Source of the DNA: Thermoplasmatales archaeon
GTDB lineage: Archaea; Thermoplasmatota; Thermoplasmata; Thermoplasmatales; GCA-001856825
DNA length: 5,893 nt
Reading direction: 5' to 3'
NCBI GenBank assembly: GCA_014874235.1
Contig: JACWAC010000077.1
Span: forward strand, 1-5,893
Shown here in pieces: positions 1 to 5,855 of this stretch. The notes beneath the pieces are model-generated. The model ran no database searches and was not told the origin of the DNA. It was given only the letters and a program-made list of their open reading frames with translations. Position 1 is the first letter of the stretch, and every line of letters starts with the position of its first letter. The position numbers and the translations under genes were made by a program.

Positions 1-914
1 TAATAGAGGAATTCGTCCGTATCTACGTTGCTGTGGTAGTAGGAAATCGGCACTGCTCTTTCATGAAAATCGAACTTTCTGGGAAGAAACGTCCCGACCA
101 TGAACGATTTAGACGAAAAAGTTTCGTGTACTGTTGGAGGCTGATGGATCTTGCCAACTATAGGCATTATGTCTTTAACACTGATAGCAAAGGGATAGTG
201 ATATCCATCCCATCCCTCTAGGTCGAAGGGGTGATCATACCTCGTTTCGACCACATACTTGTCTCCAAAGTCAACATACACTTCGTACTTCCCTTTACCA
301 AATTTCTTCTCTTTCAAAAGAGGAGGTCTGATGTCCCTCGAGTAGTATGGAACTCCCTCCTTTATCTGGCCGTACTTGTTGAGGTATCTCTGTGGGATCG
401 AGATGTCTTCCTTGGATTCTATGAGCAGAAAATCCGAGTCTTTGGAATGTTCCATTGTGTAGGTTGTCCCCTTCGGAACATAGATGTAATCTCCTTCATC
501 AAATTCTATGTCGCCCATTATGCTCTTAAGTGTGCCATTTCCCTTGTGCACGAAAATGAGTTGGTCACTGGTTCCGTGTCTGAAGAGGTGAACCGATCGA
601 CTACCTGGTTTCGAAACTGAAATCACAAGAGAATCGTTGCCGAAAAGCTGTTTCCTACCGGTGATGAAATCTCCCTCCCGCTTGACGTTGTCTGTGTTGA
701 TCAGTTTGTGGATCTTCTGGACGCTGAACTGTGGTTCCCTCTTCTCCACTTCCTGTATCGATACGATTCTTGTGGGCTCATTTCTGTGGTACAATAGCGA
801 ATACGAGCCCTCGAAACTTTCTTCCCCAAAAAGCTCCTCCCTAAACAGCTCGTCCCTGCTCTCAAAAGTGTGCCTAGTCTTTGGCATCCTTCCCTGTTTC
901 ACATAAAAAACCAT
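1..914 (-). CDS. hmgA: Homogentisate 1,2-dioxygenase, C-terminus beyond window
   Basis: Iron-dependent ring-cleaving dioxygenase that oxidises homogentisate to 4-maleylacetoacetate; cytosolic. I translated the open frame from the ATG at 914-912: 304 complete codons run to the window edge with no stop. A cupin core lies in the middle (HGTSDQLIFVHKGNGTL, then DIEFDEGDYIYVPKGTTYTM). The strongest family signature is near the edge: GKIHQPPTVHETF, followed by FLPRKFDFHERAVPISYYHSNVDTDEF. His294 and the acidic residues 300-301 of the HSNVDTDE segment correspond to the first iron ligands of the family; the last His ligand should lie in the missing C-terminal part (short archaeal/bacterial forms are, from memory, about 380 residues). 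The start directly follows the stop of the upstream hydrolase gene (TGA-ATG, no gap) and has a GAGGT Shine-Dalgarno site 7 nt before it, so the two are probably translationally coupled. Third gene of the hpd operon. Identity is secure; the end cannot be judged. Confidence 0.93.
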   Translation of the reverse strand, partial: MVFYVKQGRMPKTRHTFESRDELFREELFGEESFEGSYSLLYHRNEPTRIVSIQEVEKREPQFSVQKIHKLINTDNVKREGDFITGRKQLFGNDSLVISVSKPGSRSVHLFRHGTSDQLIFVHKGNGTLKSIMGDIEFDEGDYIYVPKGTTYTMEHSKDSDFLLIESKEDISIPQRYLNKYGQIKEGVPYYSRDIRPPLLKEKKFGKGKYEVYVDFGDKYVVETRYDHPFDLEGWDGYHYPFAISVKDIMPIVGKIHQPPTVHETFSSKSFMVGTFLPRKFDFHERAVPISYYHSNVDTDEFLY

Positions 915-1775
915 TCAAACAACCTCGTTAGTCAGTTCTCCAAGTATCGGACTCCTGATCGATACCACATCTCCCCTCTTGAGCCAACCGTATTCTTCTG
1001 ACCCGAGTTCCAGAATACATCCGGTGGAGACCGTTCCAGACATTATCACGTCTCCCTTCCTCAGTCTTGTCCCTTTGGAAGCATACTCCACAAGTTCAGA
1101 AAATGACCAGTGCATGTCTCTGACGTTCCCCGAAGAATATTTTTTACCGTTGACGTACGCTTCGACAGGGATATCGAACCTGTAATCGGACTCCTTCAGA
1201 TCCTCAAGTTCATCGATGGTGGTGAGGTATGGTCCCAAGCTGGTTGCAAAGTCTTTTGATTTGGAAGGCCCGAGTCCGATCTTCATTTCCCTTCTCTGAA
1301 GATCTCTTGCGGACCAGTCATTTGCAAGCATCATTCCCAGAATGTGCGAAAGCGCATCTTCTCTCCTGATGTTGATTCCTTCCTTGCCGATCACAACTGC
1401 AACCTCCATCTCATAATCGAGTTCGGAGGTGAAAACCGGATATGGGACTGAAGATCCGGATGGATAAATCATGGAAGTGCTTGAATAGTAGTATGCTGGA
1501 ACCTCATACCATTCGGGAATCATCTCCAACCCCCTTCTGGCCCGCGCCTTTCTCACGTGTTCCTCGAAAGTGTAGAAATCCCTTATGGAAGTGACCTTGG
1601 GTAACGGAACCAGATAGTCCCTGGGGCTTATGGCCAATAGAAGCGGCTTCTGGTCGGTAAAACTGCTTTCAGGAAGGTCATAGAAGTTGGTAGAGTCGTC
1701 GACCATGATACATTCATCTCCCTTCATTACGACTGTTCTGATCTTTCCTTCAACGTTCATTCGAGCTATCTTCAT
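915..1775 (-). CDS. Fumarylacetoacetate hydrolase family protein (homogentisate pathway)
   Basis: Metal-dependent C-C hydrolase predicted to split fumarylacetoacetate into fumarate and acetoacetate, the last step of tyrosine breakdown. It has 286 residues: a short N-terminal domain of about 60 residues and the FAH catalytic fold. By comparison with human FAH the active site is complete. DFYTFEEHV gives Asp66 (metal) and His73 (catalytic His); LDYEMEVAVVIG gives metal ligands Glu122 and Glu124; NDWSARDLQ gives metal ligand Asp153 and substrate-binding Gln160; KDFAT gives Lys174 and Thr178; MSGT gives Thr248. The RARRGLEMIPEWYEVP segment is, from memory, typical of the shorter FAH form found beside short homogentisate dioxygenases, rather than the roughly 420-residue animal form. 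It starts 3 nt after the hpd stop and abuts hmgA. No isomerase gene lies nearby, so activity on maleylacetoacetate as well is possible but unproven. FAH-family enzymes vary in substrate; the assignment to this pathway rests mainly on context. Confidence 0.93.
   Translation of the reverse strand: MKIARMNVEGKIRTVVMKGDECIMVDDSTNFYDLPESSFTDQKPLLLAISPRDYLVPLPKVTSIRDFYTFEEHVRKARARRGLEMIPEWYEVPAYYYSSTSMIYPSGSSVPYPVFTSELDYEMEVAVVIGKEGINIRREDALSHILGMMLANDWSARDLQRREMKIGLGPSKSKDFATSLGPYLTTIDELEDLKESDYRFDIPVEAYVNGKKYSSGNVRDMHWSFSELVEYASKGTRLRKGDVIMSGTVSTGCILELGSEEYGWLKRGDVVSIRSPILGELTNEVV
922..926 (-). promoter_or_regulatory. Shine-Dalgarno site of hmgA
   Basis: GAGGT on the minus strand matches the archaeal anti-SD (GGAGGTGAT) and ends 7 nt before the hmgA ATG. 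It lies within the last codons of the FAH gene and supports the start at 914, directly after the TGA. Confidence 0.6.
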
Positions 1776-1778
1776 GAG

Positions 1779-2864
1779 TCAGAGGTTTCCTCTCTTCTCT
1801 TGTTCCTTTTCTATGCTTTCGAACAGTGCTTTGAAATTCCCCTTTCCGAAGGAAGTAGCACCCTTCCGTTGTATCACTTCGTAAAAGAATGTGGGCCTGT
1901 CACCTATCGGCTGAGTGAAAATCTGGAGGAGGTACCCGTCATGGTCCCTGTCAACAAGTATGTTCAGTTCCCTGAGTACTTCTATGTCTTCATCTATCTT
2001 TCCAACTCTGTCCTCCAGTTCGTCGTAGTACGTTCCCGGTGTGTCGAGGAAATGTATCCCATTACTCTTCAATTTTCTGACAGTCTCGATGATGTTGTCA
2101 GTCTTGAGTGCGATGTGCTGTACTCCAGGTGTTTCGTAATAATCCAGGTACTCCTGAATCTGTGACTTCTTAAGACCGAGCGCTGGTTCATTGATTGGAA
2201 ATACTATCTTCCTCCCACCATACTCAACCACCTTGCTTTTTAGTGAGGAATACTTGGTGCTGATGTCCTTATCGTCGAATGTCAAGAAGTGTGTGAACCC
2301 AAGTCCCTTGACATAGTAGTCTATCCAGGGGTCCATCTTGTTCACTTCAACATTTCCCACTACGTGGTCTATCTTCTTAACTCCGAGATTCCTCTCTTGA
2401 GATTCGATTTCTCTGAATCCCGGTAGAAGGTCTGAATCCCATTCACCGTAATCCCGCAAGGAATGCACAGTCTCCCCGTAAGTATTCAGCTCCGACCTGA
2501 CAAAGGTTCCGCCCTCTCCCTTCAGCTTCTTGATTTCTCCTGGTTTTACCACTCCATTTTCCCTGATGAAAGAGAGGGTGTCGTCGAGGTTGTCAACATC
2601 TATGGCTATGTCCTTGACTCCATCGCCGTGCAATTCCACGTGCCTGGATATCTCAGATTCCCTCGAAAGGAATCCGGTGAAAATCAACTTCACTTCTCCC
2701 TGTTGCATCAGGTAAGATATTCTATCCCTGACTCCCGTCTCAGGTCCAGAATAACCTATAATTCTGAAACCCATTGCTTTCTCGTGGAAGTAGGCCCACT
2801 GTTTGGCCGAACCGACGTAGAACTCGATCGAATCTACCGAATTAAAAAGATTGTCCGTTGACAT
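1779..2864 (-). CDS. hpd: 4-hydroxyphenylpyruvate dioxygenase
   Basis: Non-haem Fe(II) enzyme converting 4-hydroxyphenylpyruvate and O2 to homogentisate and CO2, the committed step of the tyrosine pathway. With the ATG at 2864 it has 361 residues, normal for the family. It holds two vicinal-oxygen-chelate domains: a degenerate N-terminal one (about 8-125) and a catalytic C-terminal one (about 160-340). All three iron ligands are present: His167 in KIDHVVGNV, His250 in GVQHIAL, and Glu329 in FFYEVIQR. The family tail signature SFGKGNFKALF, followed by an EKEQEKRG-type end, is intact. The frame can be extended upstream to a TTG at 2879 (adding MLYLP), but I reject that start. The ATG at 2864 sits 26-27 bp from the centre of a TATA box and lacks a Shine-Dalgarno site, as expected for a leaderless transcript. 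First gene of the hpd-FAH-hmgA operon. Confidence 0.95.
   Translation of the reverse strand: MSTDNLFNSVDSIEFYVGSAKQWAYFHEKAMGFRIIGYSGPETGVRDRISYLMQQGEVKLIFTGFLSRESEISRHVELHGDGVKDIAIDVDNLDDTLSFIRENGVVKPGEIKKLKGEGGTFVRSELNTYGETVHSLRDYGEWDSDLLPGFREIESQERNLGVKKIDHVVGNVEVNKMDPWIDYYVKGLGFTHFLTFDDKDISTKYSSLKSKVVEYGGRKIVFPINEPALGLKKSQIQEYLDYYETPGVQHIALKTDNIIETVRKLKSNGIHFLDTPGTYYDELEDRVGKIDEDIEVLRELNILVDRDHDGYLLQIFTQPIGDRPTFFYEVIQRKGATSFGKGNFKALFESIEKEQEKRGNL
1781..1793 (-). other. Small hairpin at the hpd stop / FAH-gene start
   Basis: On the transcript, AGAGG (1793-1789), loop AAA, CCTCT (1785-1781) form a perfect 5-bp stem. The left arm contains the only SD-like GAGG ahead of the FAH gene, 13 nt from its ATG, and the right arm overlaps the hpd stop codon. 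Ribosomes finishing hpd would open it, which could couple translation of the two genes. The repeat is visible; function is inferred and the stem is short. Confidence 0.3.
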
Positions 2865-2882
2865 TGGTAAATACAACAAAAA

Positions 2883-2902
2883 AGGGTATTTTAACTTACC
2901 CT
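2883..2902. promoter_or_regulatory. Inverted repeat over the hpd TATA box (possible operator)
   Basis: AGGGTA (2883-2888) and TACCCT (2897-2902) form a perfect 6+6 bp inverted repeat with an 8-bp spacer, and the TATA box of the hpd promoter lies within it. A dimeric regulator bound here would cover the BRE/TATA region and could block TBP/TFB. No regulator gene is in the window. The repeat is seen directly; the operator role is inference. Confidence 0.45.
2887..2894 (-). promoter_or_regulatory. TATA box of the hpd operon (leaderless promoter)
   Basis: Read on the minus strand the box is TTAAAATA, preceded by a purine-rich GTAAG that could be the BRE. Its centre is 26-27 bp from the A of the hpd ATG at 2864, the usual archaeal TATA-to-start-site distance, so transcription should begin at or next to the ATG. 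No Shine-Dalgarno match lies between. It is the only clear promoter for the three minus-strand genes, which are too tightly packed to hold others. Confidence 0.65.
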
Positions 2903-3031
2903 AATGTTTTGAAGAACGGCTAAGATATCGCCGAAATCTCCAAGTACTATCCTGATCAAGTTACCTGCGACCTCTGCCGTACCAATTCAAATCGAAAAGG
3001 AGAATAGGTGCATAGTAATTGATATCCAGTT

Positions 3032-3271
3032 ATGCTGGACTTTGCTCAGGGAGTTGAAAAGATCAAACATCACATGAAGCTCGCATTCAATATAGAGGAT
3101 TTCAATATAACAATGGCTAAGCAGGAAAAAGATCAGACGAACGAGAGAGAGGTGTGGAGATACAACATAGAGTACCTCGTTGGTGGGAAACCGAGCAAGG
3201 CTATGATCGAAATAAATGCCAATACAGGAGATGTCATATTGTTCCAGAAAGAGTCGCAGTGGAGACTCTGA
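3032..3271 (+). CDS. Small PepSY-like protein, function unknown
   Basis: A 79-residue soluble protein with no signal peptide, membrane segment or metal motif. The N-terminal half looks helical (VEKIKHHMKLAFNIEDFNI). The second half, roughly 43-74, reads WRYNIEYLVGGKPSKAMIEI, then NANTGDVILFQKE. This resembles a PepSY unit: a beta hairpin followed by an acidic or polar residue, then TG-x-V. PepSY domains are often linked to protease inhibition or ligand binding, but no role can be assigned here. The ATG at 3032 is the first start after the in-frame stop at 3020-3022. It lacks a nearby Shine-Dalgarno site, and AGGAG at 2998-3002 is too distant. I see no well-placed TATA box. It is divergent from the hpd operon and ends 96 nt before thrS. 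The open frame and coding-like composition support a real gene; the domain call is tentative. Confidence 0.65.
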   Translation: MLDFAQGVEKIKHHMKLAFNIEDFNITMAKQEKDQTNEREVWRYNIEYLVGGKPSKAMIEINANTGDVILFQKESQWRL

Positions 3272-3322
3272 ACGTTTGCTGCGAAGGAATGCCTCGTTAT
3301 CCAAGAACATCTCCGGCTAAGA

Positions 3323-3330
3323 TTATTTAT
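3323..3330 (+). promoter_or_regulatory. TATA box of thrS
   Basis: TTATTTAT, preceded by CTAAGA (possible BRE). A start site about 26 bp downstream, near 3352, would leave a leader of about 15 nt that just contains the Shine-Dalgarno site. This suggests thrS has its own promoter rather than relying on the small gene upstream. Confidence 0.5.
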
Positions 3331-3357
3331 CCCTTTGAATCATGGCAACTGAAGTCT

Positions 3358-3362
3358 AGGTG
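3358..3362 (+). promoter_or_regulatory. Shine-Dalgarno site of thrS
   Basis: AGGTG, within the longer purine-rich stretch AGGTGGAGAG, lies 5 nt before the ATG at 3368 and fixes that start. Confidence 0.55.
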
Positions 3363-3367
3363 GAGAG

Positions 3368-5260
3368 ATGAAAGTACTGCAGCTTGACGTTGAGAAAATG
3401 CACTATGAGTTGTTGGAGCCTGAGGCAAGTGTGTACGAAAAGAGCGAGGAAAAAGAGTTTACGGTGGAAGATGCCGTTGTGATGCTGGTTTCGGTAGAAA
3501 AGGGAGACAATCAATCGACTGCAGAAAGGGCGATAGACGAAACGACGGGCTTCCTAAAGAAACAGAAGAGGAGGTTACTGCTCATCTATCCGTTCGCACA
3601 CCTTAGCAGAAATCTCGAACCTCCGAAGGAAGCAATGACTCTCCTGGACTACATGCACAAGATCGCTTCAGAAAGGTGTGATGCGATAAAGGCTCCATTT
3701 GGATGGAACAAGAAATGGAGCATAGAGATAAAGGGTCATCCGCTTGCCGAACAGCTGAAGAGCTATTCCGAAGAAATTGCGGTGACTGCTACCTCTTCTC
3801 GCCAACAGAAGCAAGGGGGAAAGGAGGAGATTTCGGATGCGATCAAGCAGGAAGAGAAGGTCAAGTCCACGTGGTACATCCTCACTCCAGAGGGGGAACT
3901 GATTCCCAAGTCAGAATTCAAGAGAGATGGCCACGAGAATCTCAAGAAATTTGCTGATTATGAGATAACGAAGGTCAGAACATATCAACAGGTTCCGCCA
4001 CACATAAAGCTCATGCAAAAGCTGCAACTGGTTGACTACGAGCCAGGATCTGACCAGGGAAACATGAGATTCTATCCGAACGGGAGATTGATGAAGAGTC
4101 TACTAGAGAGGTATGTGACGGACCGGACCGTTGCCTATGGTGCGATCGAGGTTGAGACGCCCATAATGTACGACTATGGCCATCCGGCACTCAAAGAATA
4201 CCTTAACAGATTCCCGTCAAGGCACTACATAGTAAAATCGGATGACAAGGAATTCTTCCTCAGATTCTCTGCGGACTTCGGACAGTTTCTCCTTATGAGC
4301 GATGCAACAGTATCCTATAAGCAGCTGCCTTTCAGATTCTATGAGATAACAAGATACAGCTTCAGGAGGGAACTGAGCGGAGAATTGACAGGACTGAAGA
4401 GACTGAGAGCTTTCACTATGCCGGATATGCACACAATGTGCGCCGATATAGAACAGGCCAAGGACGAATTCAAGAGACAGTTCGACTTCTGCATGTCCGT
4501 TCTAGATTCCATAGGTATAGAGCATGGATCCTATGAGGCTGCATTTAGGTTGACAGAAGAATTCTGGAAAGAGAATTCGGAGTTCATAAAGTATCTGGTC
4601 AAGACTTTCGGTAAACCCGTTCTCATAGAGATGTGGAATTTCAGGTATGCGTACTTCGATCCTAAATTTGAATTCAACATAGTGGACTCCATGGGAAAGG
4701 CAACTGCACTTTCCACGGTTCAGATGGACCACGAAAATGGGAAGAGGTACAACATGACATACATCGATGCAAACAGCAACAGACAATTCCCGATAATTCT
4801 TCACGATTCCCCAAGCGGTGCTATAGAGAGGGTAATCTATGCTTTGCTGGAACAGGCTGCGGAGGGGGAGAAGAAGGGCAGGACGCCGTCACTTCCACTC
4901 TGGCTTTCGCCGACTCAGGTGAGACTTGTTCCTCTTGCAGACAGGCATCTTGAGAAGTGCATTGAGGCGGCACAATCGATGAGCGAGAAGGGCATCAGGG
5001 CAGACGTCGATGACACAGATGCATCTCTCAACAAGAAGATCAGGAATGCGGAACAGAACTGGGTCCCGTATGTGTGCGTCATTGGAGACAGGGAAATGGA
5101 GTCTGGTAAACTGGCTGTAAGAATCAGAGGTAAGAGCGGACAGACTGAAATGGCGGCCGATGAACTTTCAAAGGACATTCTGAAACAACTCGATAATTTG
5201 CCCAAAGCCCCTCTGTCTCTCTCAATGTTTCTTTCAAAAAGGCCTATCTTTAGAGGATGA
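3368..5260 (+). CDS. thrS: Threonyl-tRNA synthetase, archaeal type with editing domain
   Basis: Class II synthetase that charges tRNA-Thr; cytosolic and essential. At 630 residues it is full length, ending in the family-typical LSKRPIFRG. Residues about 1-140 are the archaeal editing domain related to D-aminoacyl-tRNA deacylase, which removes mischarged serine. Its YPFAHLS (His78) and KAPFGWNKKW (Lys108-Trp117) motifs are present. The catalytic domain (about 230-500) has motif 1 near VETPIMYDYGHP (262-273), motif 2 FRRELSGEL (Arg333, Glu335) followed by RAFTMPDMH, and motif 3 SGAIER (Arg488). The C-terminal anticodon-binding domain starts near PLWLSPTQVR (about 510). By position the zinc ligands should be residues 303, 355 and 479. 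His355 and His479 are present, but 303 is Asp (codon GAC in RFSADFGQF), where I expect Cys in archaeal and bacterial enzymes. Asp can bind zinc, so activity is not ruled out. Start fixed by AGGTG. Confidence 0.97.
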   Translation: MKVLQLDVEKMHYELLEPEASVYEKSEEKEFTVEDAVVMLVSVEKGDNQSTAERAIDETTGFLKKQKRRLLLIYPFAHLSRNLEPPKEAMTLLDYMHKIASERCDAIKAPFGWNKKWSIEIKGHPLAEQLKSYSEEIAVTATSSRQQKQGGKEEISDAIKQEEKVKSTWYILTPEGELIPKSEFKRDGHENLKKFADYEITKVRTYQQVPPHIKLMQKLQLVDYEPGSDQGNMRFYPNGRLMKSLLERYVTDRTVAYGAIEVETPIMYDYGHPALKEYLNRFPSRHYIVKSDDKEFFLRFSADFGQFLLMSDATVSYKQLPFRFYEITRYSFRRELSGELTGLKRLRAFTMPDMHTMCADIEQAKDEFKRQFDFCMSVLDSIGIEHGSYEAAFRLTEEFWKENSEFIKYLVKTFGKPVLIEMWNFRYAYFDPKFEFNIVDSMGKATALSTVQMDHENGKRYNMTYIDANSNRQFPIILHDSPSGAIERVIYALLEQAAEGEKKGRTPSLPLWLSPTQVRLVPLADRHLEKCIEAAQSMSEKGIRADVDDTDASLNKKIRNAEQNWVPYVCVIGDREMESGKLAVRIRGKSGQTEMAADELSKDILKQLDNLPKAPLSLSMFLSKRPIFRG

Positions 5261-5268
5261 AATACCCC

Positions 5269-5320
5269 GATCTAAAAGTCAGTTACAGATAGATCAGGGA
5301 CGTCGTTCCATAAGTTTTTT
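5269..5320 (+). terminator. Possible thrS terminator (weak hairpin plus T6)
   Basis: GATCT (5269-5273) and AGATC (5291-5295) could pair into a weak 5-bp stem. An oligo-T run, TTTTTT at 5315-5320, follows; archaeal termination depends mainly on such T runs. Placed 9-60 nt after the thrS stop. Low confidence, because the T run is also part of the AT-rich region ahead of the next gene. Confidence 0.3.
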
Positions 5321-5327
5321 AAGAAGC

Positions 5328-5336
5328 CTAAATTTT
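5328..5336 (+). promoter_or_regulatory. Candidate TATA box of the MscL-family gene
   Basis: CTAAATTTT is centred about 25 bp before the ATG at 5357, compatible with a leaderless or near-leaderless transcript. A GTGAT at 5346-5350, 6 nt before the ATG, could alternatively act as a partial Shine-Dalgarno site. The box is a weak match. Confidence 0.35.
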
Positions 5337-5356
5337 CTATCCATAGTGATGATGAA

Positions 5357-5760
5357 ATGACCGCAGACCAAACTTTCAGCAATAGCCTTGGTAACGGGAG
5401 TGAAATGCTTGAAGAATTGAGAAAGATCAGAACTTTATTGGAGCCCAAACCTTCACCTCCAACACCTCCTGCTCCGAAGGGGTTCGTAAAGGAATTCAAG
5501 GTGTTCTTGGAACAGTACAAGGTGATGGGAATGGCCGTAGCCTTTATTCTGGGCTTGTATCTGGGGGCCTTGTCCAGTCTCTGGTAACGTACATCATTAT
5601 GCCTGTGATAGACCTAGTTCTTCCAGGCATAAAGTGGCAGAACATAACCGCGGGACCGTTCGGTGTGGGAAACTTCCTCGGAGCTCTTGTAACTTTTTTG
5701 ATAATTGCCTTCGTGATATTCCTGATGGTAAAGGCGACAACAAAGGTTGGTATCAAGTGA
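5357..5760 (+). pseudogene. mscL: MscL-family mechanosensitive channel, frameshifted
   Basis: Homologue of the large-conductance mechanosensitive channel, an inner-membrane pore that opens under turgor stress. The first frame (5357-5587) encodes 76 residues: an N-terminal helix (MLEELRKIRTLLE), a proline-rich linker (PKPSPPTPPAPKG), an amphipathic helix and the start of TM1 (YKVMGMAVAFILGLYLG). It then stops at TAA 5585-5587. From the CTT at 5569 the -1 frame resumes the family sequence: LVQSLVTYIIMPVIDLVLPG, a loop, and TM2 around NFLGALVTFLIIAFVIFLMVK, to the TGA at 5758-5760. Joined, the product is 134 residues, a normal size. The break lies in CTG-GGGGG-CC (5561-5569). One missing G restores LGGLVQ and one missing C restores LGALVQ. 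Sequencing or assembly error, true mutation, or -1 slippage on G5 are all possible. The intact downstream half argues for recent loss, error or recoding rather than old decay. Confidence 0.8.
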
Positions 5761-5772
5761 CCAACTAATTAC

Positions 5773-5783
5773 TTTATATTTTT
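5773..5783 (+). terminator. T-rich run after the MscL-family gene
   Basis: TTTATATTTTT begins 12 nt after the channel stop codon and ends in T5, fitting an archaeal oligo-T terminator. It also resembles a TATA box, but no convincing gene start lies about 26 bp downstream, so I prefer the terminator reading. Confidence 0.3.
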
Positions 5784-5826
5784 CGGAAAATACATAGATT
5801 GGTTTTGCGTTGACGGTTGAGTTATT

Positions 5827-5834
5827 TTTATATA
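5827..5834 (+). promoter_or_regulatory. Strong TATA box of the right-edge gene
   Basis: TTTATATA, within the longer AT run TTATTTTTATATATTAA, is a near-consensus archaeal TATA box. Its centre is 25-26 bp before the A of the ATG at 5856, which predicts a leaderless transcript starting at that codon. Confidence 0.6.
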
Positions 5835-5855
5835 TTAAGTAATAATGAGGTACTT

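Noticed and set aside
231..620. 129-codon plus-strand open frame opposite hmgA
   Set aside because: The minus strand carries the recognisable homogentisate dioxygenase; this frame is its antisense shadow.
2463..2861. 132-codon plus-strand open frame opposite hpd
   Set aside because: Antisense shadow of the conserved dioxygenase; no recognisable protein features.
2987..3310. 107-codon minus-strand open frame opposite the small PepSY-like gene
   Set aside because: It overlaps the plus-strand gene almost entirely, has no promoter or SD, and its Phe/Leu/Ser-rich, low-complexity translation resembles no family.
5346..5352. GTGATGA, an exact C-box match of archaeal C/D guide RNAs
   Set aside because: No CUGA D box or C'/D' pair lies at a suitable distance on either side; the motif is better explained as an SD-like stretch ahead of the MscL-family ATG.
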